Below are positions 1 to 11,668 of a stretch of 64,000 nt of DNA, one piece after another. A program made the position numbers and the translations under genes. Location of the stretch: contig CM061920.1 of assembly GCA_031002005.1 (NCBI GenBank), positions 47,966,610 through 48,030,609 on the forward strand, in the 5' to 3' direction. The DNA is from Vandiemenella viatica. Its lineage: Eukaryota > Arthropoda > Insecta > Orthoptera > Morabidae. Numbering within the stretch: position 1 is the first letter of the stretch; every line of letters begins with the position of its first letter. The notes below the pieces were generated by a model. The model was given only the letters and a program-made list of their open reading frames with translations, was not told the DNA's origin and ran no database searches.

Positions 1-365
1 GTAGACTACCTGTCATATTGAATAAATAGGATTCCTGCTCACAGCAGTCTCGTTCTCAACTGGTGAAAGAAGTGAAAAGAGAGAGATAAAAAGTAAGAGT
101 CACTATAGCATTTTGTGATTAAAAAAAAAAGCAGCATGAATTGAAGAGATTAATATGTGAAGAGAAAACAGCATGAAGAAAAAAGAAAGTAGAATTAGAA
201 GACCAGGATATATAACAGAGAAAGCTGGATATGAGAAGAAAAGAGGTTGAAATAGATGACTGCGAAAGCTCATGAAAGATCCAATAGCATAAAATCCAAG
301 ATAAAGAAACTTTTTGACATATATGAATAGTCATCTTTAGTTTTCAGCAAGCCATATTGATTAGC

Positions 366-2965
366 AAGGACAGCTATAGTTCAGTGGTAGTAATAAATTT
401 TAGCCATTAGTTTCTAGGGGTAGTTCTCTAGGATGATAAAAAAGAAAAAACAATAGGCTATTAGCTACTTAACACAGTGGAGGAAAGAATGATGAAGATG
501 AGGATTTTGGGGAGAAACTAAATGAATGCTCAAAGTTGAGAGGTGACAGTAGAAATGTCATTAGTAGTGGGGATTTAAATCAAGCAAGAGTCAACTGGGA
601 AGGAAGTAAGAATAATAACACAAGGAACAGTAGTTTGCTAATGCCACAGTTAGGGAAGGAGGCTTCACACAAGTGGTACAGCAGAGCAAAAAGGGTCCTA
701 ACATGTTGGATATATTCCTACTAAAGCCTTATGATAATCTTGTGGGATCTCGAGTAATTGGAGGAATTAGAGCTCAAGAAGCAGTTCTGATGGATATTAG
801 AGGGTTCAGTAAACTAGTAGCCAAAATTGAAGCTACTAACAGGTTCAATGTTAAAAGGACACATATTTTAGAACTGAAGACCTCACAGTAAAGTTCAGTA
901 TACAGAAGGTACAAGTACAGTGGAGTCTAAACAGAAAAAAATTAAGGAGGTAATAAGAAAGAGGGAAGAAATGTTATATAAAAAAAGTACAAAACCTACA
1001 TTCTGTAATAGTGATGTTAGGAGGTAAAAGAGGTTGGTAGAACACAACAGAGTCCAGAGACAGCAAAGTAACACAGAATAACTGAAATAGCTCAATAAGG
1101 AGCTAACAGCAGCAAACTGGGGGGTTAAAGATCAGTGAATGAAGAATATTTTTGGTGCAGGAGTAGCACAGATGATACTGTGACTATGTTTCAAAACTGA
1201 TGGGAACATTAATTTATTCTAATAATCATTATCACTTATAACAAACGTGAAGAATTTACCGAGGGTTTTGCGGGGAGGAAAAAAGAAATATTAAGTAACT
1301 GGTTTGATGAGACTATTAGGGACTGAGAGGAAGTAATTCTAAAGTGTTGCTTGTTCACACAAGTAGAAATGATTGGTCTAAACATATTGAAAGGAACACT
1401 GAGTATATTGTGAAAGAACTAAGAAATCTGAAAAAGCCCAAATGGGTCATCCAAGGTGATAATACTAAAGATCTTTTGAAGACAGAGGGATACAAGGATA
1501 AAACATCATAACTTACCATGATATGATATTTAGACTGAGTCTGGAGGCTTGCTGATCATCAGAGAACTGTCTTTTTTTTTTTTTTTAATCTGCCTCACAT
1601 CTCTCAACAGCGAGGTCTTTAGAGACGGGAAAGGATGGGGGCAGGGAATGGGAAGGAATTCGGCCATGGCCTTTTTAAGGAAGCATCCCGGCATTTGCCT
1701 GGAGTGATTTGGGAAACTATCGAAAACCCAAATCTGAATGCCCGGACGGGGATTCGAACCGCCGTCCTTCCGAATGCTAGGCCAGAATGCTATCCATTAC
1801 ACCACCACGCTCGGTAGAGAACTGTCAAAGTATGATAGTACTGGTCTATAAAACAGAAGCAACAAATAAAGATAAAAATTATAGCCCGACTGATTTGACA
1901 TCACTGTATGAAAATTAATGGAGACTTTAGCCTGAAACCACATCAGACTTCAATGTTAGTGATGAAAGAAAATGGTTTGAAAACTTTGTCAAATATAATC
2001 ATAAGCACTCTGACAACCAAGAGACATCAAGCATTATACAAGAATCTCTAATAGACTTGCAGATGATATGATTTCTTAGGTTGAAAAATTGAGAGAACGG
2101 ATGATTGACTGAATATTTCAAAACATTGTGACTGCTTCAGAAACTGCAGAGTCATTTATTGTTGGCAAACTGACAATGTGACTTATGGGAAAAATATTTA
2201 TGTGAATCTTAGTTTCTGGGTATAAACAAGATATTCTGGATGAAATGGTCATAGGAGGCCAAGTTGATAGTGAGCACTTTATATTTCTAAGGAATTTGAA
2301 AGAGTGACCCGAAACACACAGTTAAATAATGTAAAAGCTATTGGCATAGATGAAAAAGATACTTGTTGGGTATAGGAATTCTTAAAAGGTACAAGGCGAA
2401 GAGACTAGTTTAAAAATGCAGTATCAAAAGAAGTGTAGATGAAAGTGGAAGGGTCACAAGTTTGTGTATTGGGACCATTGTTAATTATTATTCTAATCAA
2501 TGATTGTGTTAATGGTTAACTATCAGAAGTCAAATTCCATGATGTTGTACAGTAGAATCAGAACAGGAGAAGACTGAACAGCTGCAGAGTGACCTGAAGT
2601 ATATTGAACTGTGGAGTAATGTGGGTATCACAGTTTTCGTATTAAAAATAGGAGTTGAAAGGGGACAACGAAGGACAGCTAAATTTTTCTGTCGAATCTA
2701 CTGCATAACACAACATGTAGTAACTAATATAAAAAAGAAACTTTATTGGGATTCAATGCAAGAAAGGAGGAGGGTGATAGTGCTGGGAGTGTACAACGTG
2801 TATATTTGTGATAAGGCTTAAATATATGTTGGCATTAGAATTAAGGGTAGAGAATGGAAGGGGGAAAAATGACCATGACCACACTTTGGCAATCAATTTC
2901 AAGCACAAAAGATCAGGAAAATTTTATTTGCAGTTAAAGGCTGTAGAGATTCAAATAAATTACTT
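366..2965 (+). mobile_element. Decayed CR1/L2-like LINE (family A), copy 1
   Basis: It aligns by eye with the better copy at 23685-29385. There is an endonuclease-end region (about 430-870, GGGGATTTAAAT and the later GCAGTTCTGATGGATATTAG), an RT region around 2280-2540 (remnants of the PQGSVLGPLL block) and a C-terminal WKGKDDHDH-like block near 2860. It has many stops and frameshifts, and the true 3' tail is missing. The SINE at 1572-1815 is inserted into it. No functional product is possible. Positions 1-365 hold AT-rich sequence in which I recognise nothing. Confidence 0.7.
1572..1815 (-). mobile_element. tRNA-derived SINE, full-length copy 1
   Basis: Same family as 8886-9139: tRNA-like head at the right with box B at plus 1750-1760, conserved core, and a poly-T start on the plus strand (the A tail). 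The target duplication AGAGAACTGTC (1561-1571 and 1816-1826) is perfect. It interrupts the decayed LINE at 366-2965, so it is younger than that element. Confidence 0.9.
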
Positions 2966-3119
2966 CCTTGTCTTTTCTGTGTTTTGGTCACTTTATACTC
3001 CAATGTTTGAACTTTTTTTTTTTTTTTTTTAATTATGTTCTTGTTGTTACAATTGGTGCAATTTTTTCAAATGACATCAGCAGCAACTTACTCTTACCAC
3101 CCAAACCTACAATTCATAC

Positions 3120-3301
3120 CTGCAACCACTGTCGCTTGTCATTGAGGGCAGGCACCCATCCAGTACCACCATTAAGACGGGCATTTGCAGGTCCAAAACT
3201 GGCTATATCCCCATCTAGTGTTGACGATGCTGATAACTGACCATCGGCAATTGCACCTCGCTCAGTTCCCATTGGTTCTAAGCAATCCAGTGATGGCACA
3301 C
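3120..3301 (-). CDS. Hml: Hemocytin-like gene, exon with start of second F5/8 type C (discoidin) domain
   Basis: The minus-strand exon has an AG acceptor (plus 3302-3303) and a GT donor (plus 3118-3119). It encodes about 60 residues that open an F5/8C domain: VPSLDCLEPMG holds the first domain Cys, followed by QLSASS, ANARLN, GTGWVPA and RQWLQ. It starts after one borrowed base and ends in phase 0. The upstream exon 3892-4081 ends with a lone A, so the junction codon is A|GT (Ser), which confirms the pairing. F5/8C domains bind lipids or glycans; in insects, hemocytin/hemolectin is a secreted haemocyte clotting and nodulation protein (family knowledge). The next exon, expected to begin with V-D-L-G-like residues, lies beyond the left edge, so the gene is incomplete here. 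Other F5/8C proteins are possible, but the VWC, TIL and VWD exons in this window favour hemocytin. Confidence 0.8.
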
Positions 3302-3891
3302 CTAAGAAAGATGCCGATATTAGTGCTTTGTCAGTACACTCCGAGAACCATATAAAATTATGAGCACCTTTTGCTATACCAAAATTTCAAAACCTTATAG
3401 AACTTTCATAATATAACAAAGATCATGGAATATGATTCAATCAGAATAGTCAATAACATAAAATATAGTCATTTTTGGTAAAACTGATAAAACTATCAAC
3501 AACAAAAAATAACAATAACAAACAGTGATGGCAGTCAAAGCATTTTCTCGTTAGTCTATGTTAAAGAGAAAGAAAGATAGTATAATTAATTGATTTTTTT
3601 TTAAAATAATCTCAGCACAAAACCTGTTTTACACTGAGAGAATTTAGCTACCCAAATATGCAAATTTTATCACAAATCAGAGGTAATTATTGCAAATGTA
3701 AAAAAAAAATGATAATCATGTGATATATCTTAATTAACTGTTTCAACAATAATGGTAGTTTACACTGAAATAATTAGCATATAGATGGTTTCTAATGGTT
3801 GATTCCTTACCACCTCAATTTCCCAAACACTGATGCTACTGTTACATACTTATTCATGTACATCTATAAGTAAAACATCAATTGAACTTAC
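3302..3891 (-). other. Short intron between the two F5/8C domains
   Basis: 590-bp phase-1 GT-AG intron. Very AT-rich, with several poly-A and poly-T runs; no transposon recognised in it. Confidence 0.75.
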
Positions 3892-4081
3892 TGGGCTCAG
3901 GTATGGTGACTGTTGGTGGTGAAGTAAAGGTCGTTTGATAATTTGAGCATCCTAATATTTCTACCTTCATTCCGATACCAAACTCCCATGTCTGTGGGTT
4001 GAATCGTAAATAGCGGGCTTCCACAGGTACTGAAAACAGCTGACGCATTGAACTTGTCACATCCAATGGTCCACGGAACAC
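3892..4081 (-). CDS. Hml: Hemocytin-like gene, exon ending F5/8 type C domain 1
   Basis: Minus-strand exon with an AG acceptor (plus 4082-4083) and a GTAAGT donor (plus 3886-3891); 190 bp, entering in phase 0 and leaving one base. It encodes the C-terminal half of F5/8C domain 1: VFRGPLD, then SMRQLFSVPVEARYLRF and the closing EILGC, whose Cys pairs with the domain's first Cys. A short Thr/Pro-rich linker follows and leads straight into domain 2 in the next exon, so the two discoidin domains are tandem, as in insect hemocytins (family knowledge). No stop codon or frameshift is present, so this part looks like a working gene and not a pseudogene. Confidence 0.82.
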
Positions 4082-4463
4082 CTGGATTTGGAGAAAATTC
4101 AGATGAAGCAAAAGAAAAATGGATCATCGAGGATGTTATTTTTCACAACAAAAATATGTAAAATAAGAGTTGTGACAAAAAGTCCAAATATGAGAACAAA
4201 ACAGACACTACACGAATCTTCAGGCAGTGTTTTCTGTAGTATGGAGGATTACACATTAAATGTAAATGTTATGCACCATACACATGTAGGCAGCTAATTT
4301 GAAATAAATAAAATAAGAAATCTTCCTTCAGAATTCCGAAAGATTCTGAGACATTTTATAAAAATATTTTAAAATAATTTGAAGGAATTTGGTCCGTCAT
4401 AACTACCATCAATTACAAAGAATTGGGAAGTAAATGAATACTTGAGCTGACAACACTAATGTT
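4082..4463. repeat. Intronic sequence with one unit of a local AT-rich repeat
   Basis: Part of the 7.4-kb intron between exons 11478-11668 and 3892-4081. The stretch from about 4356 to 4463 (containing CATAACTACCATCA and ATACTTGAGCTGACAA) recurs at about 11101-11235 and again at about 11283-11345. The LTR element 4464-11083 is inserted inside this repeat: its left and right flanks join into one unit of the same length as the uninterrupted copies. No gene seen. Confidence 0.6.
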
Positions 4464-5463
4464 TGTAAGGGTCTAAATATTATTGTGGGTTTGAGTAAAA
4501 ATGTCATTAGATTTATTCATGAACATTTGAGAGAGTTGCTCCAGTTAAGCGACAGCCGAAGTGCCATCAAGCCCTGAATTGCAAGTTCCACACACGTGCT
4601 GCAGAGCAATGGCCTAACAAGCATCAGTAAATTGAGACTATTTAAAGGTAGATGCCATCTTGCCTCACTCTCTGCAGCTCAGTTGAGGAAAAGACCGACA
4701 GGATGTAGCAGGGCAAGGATTACCGAGTCAGTCTGCTGCAACATGGCAGTTAGACTTAGTCTGTTTCTAGTCTTCTTGTAGTATTAGTATTTCATTCTGT
4801 TCTATAGCTCGCCTGACTTTGAATTCCAGAATTAATATGCATTCCAAAATTCACAGTTTAACTTATAACTTTGAGTCTCTTGCATCACTACATCACAATG
4901 TTGCGTTGGGTTCTAATTGGTTATTCACAGTCTTAATAGTTATCATTGTTTACAAGGCCCGTTACAGTTATATCAGTATCTGACATCTGAAGAAGACTTA
5001 GTTCAATTATTGTTCAATACTGTGTTGGTAAACTGGTGGACCTACTGTATGTGTTATTCCTCCCGTCATAGCTTAGTCAGATATGTGGACGTATGTAATC
5101 TTGTCACTTAATGAATAAATACTCTCATTCATTCCCTTCTGCTGATGTTCCCAAAACATTTATCAGTCATTAGAGTAAGTTATCCAGTTGTTTCAGGTAC
5201 AAATGTATATGATGTAAGTAATATGTCCTTAAGGTAAGAAGTACATAATTTTATCTATTGCGGAGAGTAATGTTCCCATCAATGATTACTAATTAACGCA
5301 GTTGGCAATTCTGCTTCCGTTAAACTCGCCTGGTGTCAGAGTGACAAATTTAAGATAATTATATAAAGAAAATAATCTGCTTACTTGATAGTTCCTCAAT
5401 TTAATGACACCACAAAACGTCCACAACGAAAATGACCACTACAACCACAGCCAATCCTGTACA
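4464..5463 (+). repeat. 5' LTR of LARD-like element
   Basis: 1000-bp LTR, TG...CA. TATTTAAAG at 4639-4647 is a candidate TATA box, and AATAAA at 5114-5119 is a candidate polyadenylation signal about 470 bp downstream, giving U3-R-U5 order on the plus strand. Compared by eye with the right LTR it shows scattered substitutions and small indels, so the insertion is not recent. Confidence 0.75.
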
Positions 5464-8006
5464 CTAGTGTCAGAAGTGGGATATAGAACTCTTTTGTATA
5501 AACAATATGTTAAAACATATTTAAAAATTATTTAATAAAGTTTCTAAATTTTTAATTCTTGAATATAATTAAATATTTTGTGCGGTTGATTGTGAGACTA
5601 AACAGACGACGCGTAATCTCTTCTCTTATAACTAGTAGTCAGTAGTATAAGAATTTGTGAAAAGAATTTCCTTCAAATGTTTTTTCAAAATGTGTTTTCG
5701 GAGTGAGAGTCTTAAGTAAACCAGTTTTAGCTACTGTCCGAGCTACAAGATGTCAGCACCTCTCAGAGCTGTCCAGGACATGTGTGTGGCAGGCAGCCAA
5801 ATAGCAGCCAGATGGAGTAGATTGCTGGGAAAGTATTATGGTGGAACTAGCATCCCGTGGCACAAAAACATGAGGATCAAAACAACACGGCTTCACCAGA
5901 AATAACAAGTAAGGACCAACTTTTCTACTGTCAGTATTTAGGGGAACATCCTTAAATTATTACTGTATAACTGGTGTATTTTCTAAAGTTCTTGAAGTAC
6001 AAAAGTGTGAACTATTTATATTTGAGTAGTATTACATTTTAAAATGTATTGAAATGCATGACAAATGGCTTCACCATATTGCTTCACTAATTAAAATTCC
6101 GTAGACGATATATGCAACTCTCGACAAGTGTGATTTACATTGCATATCAGGAGTATTCAACGTTTGTTAATGAAATCACATAAGCATATCTTAGCATTGA
6201 TTATAAAGGCCGAAGACAGATTCATGCAATTATCGAGGTTTCAAGAGCCAAGAGTACGGATCTGATCACCTAAAATACCTCTATATGCAAGTTGGGAAAC
6301 GTGTTTGTCAAATACAACCTTTAGAGGTCACGTCAAACACAGGTTTGTGTATTTTATCAGCATTGAATGTTGATTAAATCATTGAAAGCTATAGTTTAAT
6401 TTAAGTGGCATAAGTCGTGAATTAAATACAAGTGGTAGGAGTAAGAAGTAAAGTGTTCGTGTTGCACAATGGGGTACTGTGCAGATTTTGTGTTCATGTG
6501 GTAATAGAATCAATGCTAAAAAGTGAAATTCATGCATATGTGAAATATAAAGGCATCTAAGGGCTGTGTACGATTAAATGTGGTATGTGGAAGCCACATG
6601 GCAGATCAGTTCTGCACTGTCATTTTTTAGTATGATTACCTGAATAGAACATGCAATATGGGTTGTCATACGCACATCAGGTGATGTGTATTGGGTTTTG
6701 TGTTGTAGATGGAGTAAAGCCACATGGTGTAAATGTGTATTAATGTTGCGACATGATGTGTTGTAAGTATGTTGTAAAGCCACTGTATATTTGTGATAAG
6801 ATAATGTGTTAATGGGCAATATCAGCATGTTGTTAGTTAAAATGACATTGAGCCACTTATAAAGTAAGAACAGAAGTATAATCCATTGGTGAAATAAAAT
6901 TAAGATGATTTAAAATAATTCAAGGGAAGAGAAATTCTAAATGTTAGAGCATACTGTATAATGGAATGATGTATTTCTGAAGTTGTATTTGTTTAAAAGT
7001 GGTATAGCAATATTTTTTGTCACTATACTGGTATATAATCTATGGTAATTTGTTTCACAAGCACATACTCCTTACATTTCTGGCCAATTTATGGTATTCT
7101 AACCTGCAAATGGTTTGCAAGCAGTGTTGGCTTTATATTCTATGACTATACTTAGCCATGTTTAGAAGCTGGATGAACTCATTATTGTAAATCTAATTCT
7201 GCTCATTCATATTTTTCCAGATCTCATTTGTGATTACTGGTTATAATGTCACATAGAGATTCGATTTGTCACAAACTACACGCTGTATTTGGTATTGTGG
7301 ATTTTCATTTGGTTTATAGGACAGTTAAAATGTAATACAGCTGCACCTAAGGATAAGACCTCTTAGAGGTTGCCCCAGGGTTGTAAAATGAAACTTGTAG
7401 GTTAGTTAATGAGCAGTAGGACAGGTGTAATTGGTAAATTAATTCTTTAAGTGATGTGATAACCTTATATCAAATTTTACAGCCAGAATTACTCACAAAG
7501 AGTTTAAAAATACTCAGTTACTGCCATTGTCTACTGTCTAGATCTAGTCTAAGTTAGCATCAATCATTTTCTATTTTCAAAGGGGTGTAATTCATGATGG
7601 TTTTTTCATGAAAGCCTGAGCATGTAGTCAACCATGTAAGGATGTCAGAAAATCATAGCATATAATCCTGTGATAAGTGTAACATTTTCTATTTATTAGT
7701 TGTTTGAATTATGTATTTTATGTGATAATTTTGGAAAGGATTTTGAATCTTATTGCAACTTGTCTGTGATATTTTGGTTTTTGAAAGTTTATGCAAATGA
7801 TTTAATTTCAATGATGTTCCATGACTGTTTTGTACTCAAAAATTGAAATGGATGTTCCATTTTCTACATACATAGTAATGTTAATTCAATCTCAAATTAA
7901 AGTTCAATTAATTTTTAACTACTTTGAACCAATTTCCAGAAGTTCCAATTTGTCTATTTAAAGCCTTTCTTTTGTATTTAATTTTAAGTACCAATGCTGA
8001 GAAATA

Positions 8007-8119
8007 GAAAGTTGACAGTTGGTCCTCAACAAGCAGAAAGTTGACAGTAGGTCCTTGCCAAAAGAAGGTTAACCATTGGTCCTTGACAAAAGTTTTGTAT
8101 TTGATCCTTGGCAAAACAG
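8007..8119. repeat. Degenerate 28-29-bp minisatellite, four units
   Basis: Four consecutive units of the form AAAGTTGACAGTNGGTCCTT + GNCAAAA, starting near 8007, 8036, 8064 and 8092, with the last one diverged. It lies in the interior of the LARD-like element. Confidence 0.6.
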
Positions 8120-8276
8120 AGTTGTTGAAATAAACCTTCCTGGAAATCTCAGAATTTAAATAATTGTGTGTGGATAAAAGAACAGAATACTGGTCCAAGT
8201 TATATTTTTCAGCCGTTCCATGAATGGGATGAACCTGTGTACGTGCTCATAACTCAAGCAGATGTACGCAAACCTT

Positions 8277-8496
8277 ATGTACACACTTTGACAGTAAATT
8301 TGGCCGCCACTGAAAAATTCTATCACTTTTATCTTGCACAATCTGACATCAATGTCACCCCAGAAAACAGTAATACAATACTGGCAAGCAAGTATTGCGT
8401 TACTGTTTCTTAGGATGACATTGATGTCAGATTGTGCAAGATAATAGTGATAGAATTTTTCAGCGGCGGCCAAATTTACTGTCAAAGTGTGTACAT
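8277..8496. repeat. 220-bp near-perfect palindrome (foldback or MITE-like)
   Basis: The arms start ATGTACACACTTTGACAG and end CTGTCAAAGTGTGTACAT, and pair along about 105 bp with few mismatches around a short AGCA-centred loop (about 8386). Overlapping short reading frames on both strands are by-products of the symmetry. No clean target-site duplication is visible at the ends. It could be a foldback or palindromic MITE inside the LARD-like element; a transcript of either strand would form a long hairpin. Confidence 0.8.
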
Positions 8497-8885
8497 CCAA
8501 TCTCAAGACCACACGCATCATTTCAAGACACCAAGAACTTCACTTTAGCTATGCTCGATGAGTATCAACCTCAATAGACTTTATTTTGTTTTGGTGTTGG
8601 GTTCTTCATAGTAGTCTGGTTTTGCTGTTTGCACTTAATACTGTTTGTACTAACTGTTGGTAATAATCTGTGTAACCATTAATTTGACCATATGAAAGCA
8701 ATAACTAAAGTTTAACTTGTAATTCTGAGAACTGGAACAAGATAAATCTACACACCCATTTGAATTATTCCATTCCTTTCTATGTTTTCACTTCTACATA
8801 ATGGTGTAGGCTGAGACATAGTATTTGTCAATGGTAGTGACATTAGAACTTGAAATGTAAATGTTAAACTGCATAAGTAGATGGT

Positions 8886-9139
8886 TTTTTTTTTTTTTTT
8901 TTTTTTTTACAGTTTAACGTCCCTTTTTAACAACGTGGTCTTTAGAGACGGGAAAGGATGGGGGCAAGGAATGGGAAGGAATTCGGCCATGGCCTTTTGA
9001 AGGAAGCATCCCGGCATTCACCTGGAGTGATTTGGGGAAACCATGGAAAACCCAAATCTGGATGCCCGGACGGGGATTCGAACCGCCGTCCTCCCGAATG
9101 CGAGGCCAGAACGCTATCCGTTACACCACCACGCTCGGT
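8886..9139 (-). mobile_element. tRNA-derived SINE, full-length copy 2
   Basis: Read on the minus strand: a tRNA-like head with a box A match (TGGTGTAACGG, plus 9118-9128) and box B GGTTCGAATCC (plus 9074-9084), a conserved central domain (GGGTTTTCCATGGTTTCC region), and a poly-A tail seen as T's from 8886. It is flanked by an 11-bp target duplication, AAGTAGATGGT (8875-8885 and 9140-9150). A SINE is transcribed by RNA polymerase III and relies on a LINE for movement. It is nested in the interior of the LARD-like element. Confidence 0.9.
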
Positions 9140-10121
9140 AAGTAGATGGTGATGTGTTCTTAAGCATGAGAAGTTAATGTAGTGAACTATTTAAAAGTAT
9201 TTATAAAAGTTTCTCGGGAAACTTTCATAAATAAACAATGCCGAGAAAGATTACATTCATTTATATTTAAAAGTATTTTTCACTGAATATGTGCTTATTG
9301 GAAGCATTTATCATATGTAAACATTCTGATGTAGTGTGTTCTTTTGAGTAGAGTTGCACCATATAGTATTTATTGCTTTACAAATGTGTTAGAGAATCTT
9401 TTACAATGTTACCTGATTTAGATTTGTAGTCATGGATGTAGATTAGTTTGATAGATTTGAGATAAGGGTAGAATGAGTTAGTTACCTATTAAGTCATCAT
9501 TAAATGATTTGAATCTAGTAATTGATAGAGTTCAAGTAGATATTGCATAATAGTGAACCTTGGTAACATCTTAGCTTTTGTTAATGTCATTTGTAGCCAT
9601 ATGAATAATTAAGCATGTACATTTGGCTTAACTATTTTTCCATTTTCTTTGATTTGACTGATTTATATTTTTATCTTGTTCATTATGATTCATTGTATTG
9701 TTTGCATGATTTGCATATTTATACATTTATCCCTTTTAACAATCTTACACTTCACAATTTTGATAGAAATTGGTTCTTCAACCATGTAATTTTGATTATA
9801 CAACATTTAAAGGAATTATTGCTCATAAACATTTGAAGCCTGTCAAAACATTGACACAATTGTAATTTTGATTTTTTTCTTAATATTTGATAATTGTTAT
9901 TATTTTGAAATTAAAAAAATTTATATCTATAGGATCATAATTTCATCAGTTAGAATTCTCTTGAAGGAAATCACACAGTTAGTAACACTCATTTTTAAAG
10001 TTAATACCTTCCCAAACAAGTGAAAAGTCTTGAGTGATTCATAATTAGAAGTCTTCTTCACTCATATTGTCATAAAAAAATCAAGATGTGAGGATGCATC
10101 TTCAAGGAGAGAGGGGAGTAA

Positions 10122-11083
10122 TGTAAAGGTCCAAATATTATTGTGGGTTTGAGTAAAAATGTCATTAGATTTATTCATGGACATTTTAGAGAGTTGCTCC
10201 AGCCGAAGCGCCATCAAGCATTGAGTTGCAAATTCCAAACGCGTGCCGCAGAGCAATAGGCTAGCAAGCATCAGTAACTTGAGACTATTTAAAGGGAGAC
10301 GCCATCTTGCCTCACTCTCTGTAGCTCAGTTGAGGAACAGACTGACACGATGTAGCAGGGCAAGGATTACCGAGTCGGTCTGCTGCCACATGGCAGTTAG
10401 ACTTAGTCTGTTTCTAGTCTTCTTGTAGTATTAGTATTTCATTCTGTTCTATAGCTCATCTGTCTTTGAGTTCCAGAATTATTATGGATTCCTAAATTCA
10501 CAGTTTAACTTATAACTTTGAGTCTCTTGCATCACTACTTCATAATGTTTGCGTTGGGTTCTAATTGGTTATTCACAGTCTTAATAGTTATCATTGGTTA
10601 CAAGGACCACATTACAGTTAAAACAGTATCTCACATCTGAAGAAGACAGTTCAATTATTGTTAAATAACATGTTGGTAAATTGGCGGTCATAACTTAGTC
10701 GGATATGTTGACGTATGTAATCTTGTCAATTGATGAATAAATACTCTCATTCATTCCATTCTGCTGATGTTCCCAAATCATTTATCAGTCATTAGAGTAA
10801 GTTACCCACTTGTTTCAGGTACAAATGTATATGACATGTGTAATATGTCCCTAAGGTAAAAGACATAATTTTATCTATTGCTGAGAGTAATGCTGCCATC
10901 AATGATTACTAATTAACGCAATTGGCAATTCTGCTTCACTTAAACTCACCTGGTGTCAGACTGATGAATTTAAGATAATTATATAAAGGAAATAATATGC
11001 CCACTTGATGATTCCTCAATTTAATAACACCATAAAATGCCCACAAAAGAAATTACCACTACAACCATAGCCAATCCTTTACA
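10122..11083 (+). repeat. 3' LTR of LARD-like element
   Basis: 962-bp partner of the LTR at 4464-5463, with the same TG...CA ends, TATTTAAAG at 10286-10294 and AATAAA near 10737. A purine-rich tract lies immediately upstream. Confidence 0.75.
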
Positions 11084-11477
11084 AGTTTCAACAATTTGTT
11101 TTATAAAATTATTTTAAAATAATTTGACGGAATGACTCTTCTTTTAATTTTTTTCAGAATTTGTTCAGTCATAACTACCATCATTTACAAATAATTTGGA
11201 AATAAATAAATACTTGAGCTGACAATACTACAGCTTGAACAATTTGTTTACAAAAATGGGGAGAATACACTTTTCTTGAGATACCTACCATCAATTACAA
11301 ATAATTAAGAAATAAATAAATACTTGAGATGGCAACTTTATAGCTTCAATAATCTGTCTATGAAAAAAATTGAAAAATACTTATATTTATTGAGATATTA
11401 CAGTCTACAGAAAAATAACCATGAGCTAATTAATTTATTGCTGATTCATATTTTTTTTAAATATACTGAGTACTTAC
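11084..11477. repeat. Two further units of the AT-rich intronic repeat
   Basis: About 11101-11235 and 11283-11345 repeat the unit interrupted by the LTR element (ATACTTGAG..GGCAAC/GACAA core). They supply the uninterrupted target-site structure used to place the LTR insertion. The remainder up to the exon is AT-rich intron. Confidence 0.6.
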
Positions 11478-11668
11478 CATGTCTCCAGGTTTGCTCTTTG
11501 CATAGTAATAATTATTGCCATCAACACTGGTAAGCACATTGTAGCTAGTAACATGGTGTCCGGATTCTGGAATGGCCAGAACCTCGACACCATAGATTGG
11601 CTGAGCAGAGCCTAAGTCTACCTGAAGATACTGGTCCTTGTTATCCACAGTTGCAATCCAGCCAGTTT
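11478..11668 (-). CDS. Hml: Hemocytin-like gene, central exon of F5/8 type C domain 1
   Basis: Minus-strand exon with an AG acceptor (plus 11669-11670) and a GTAAGT donor (plus 11472-11477); 191 bp. It enters with two bases of a split codon and leaves in phase 0. It encodes TGWIATVDNKDQYLQVDLG, the typical F5/8C W...LQVDLG strand, then PIYGVEVLAIPESG and YNVLTSVDGNNYYYA. It joins in frame to VFRGPLD in exon 3892-4081. The preceding exon leaves a single G, giving GAA at the junction. The 7.4-kb downstream intron contains the LARD-like element. No disabling mutations are seen. Confidence 0.83.

Larger units (their letters stand above)
4464..11083 (+). mobile_element. LTR retrotransposon without gag/pol (LARD-like)
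   Basis: Two direct repeats of about 1.0 kb (4464-5463 and 10122-11083), both starting TGTAA and ending ACA, bound a 4.66-kb interior. Just inside the left LTR is a primer-binding-site-like sequence, TAGTGTCAGAAGTGGGAT (5465-5482), close to the complement of a tRNA-Leu 3' end. A purine tract (10103-10121, ending GAGAGAGGGGAGTAA) abuts the right LTR. The flanks carry TGTT and AGTT as a near-perfect 4-bp target duplication. These are the hallmarks of a complete LTR retrotransposon. The interior shows no gag, protease, RT or integrase reading frame; it carries a SINE (8886-9139), a long palindrome (8277-8496) and a 28-bp minisatellite. It is therefore non-autonomous, LARD-like, and presumably moved by a Ty3/gypsy-type partner (inference). 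It lies in a hemocytin intron, on the strand opposite to the gene. Confidence 0.75.

Noticed and set aside
8007..8119. CRISPR-like array
   Set aside because: Units of 28-29 bp are adjacent and diverged, with no spacers, and the DNA is clearly eukaryotic.
8156..8521. 121-codon and 81-codon frames on opposite strands
   Set aside because: They overlap the 220-bp palindrome and encode near-identical peptides because of the symmetry; no domain.
9074..9139. tRNA gene suggested by box A and box B in the SINE copies
   Set aside because: The tRNA-like part is fused to a conserved core and A tail, occurs in several copies with target duplications, and lacks a clean cloverleaf boundary: it is a SINE head.
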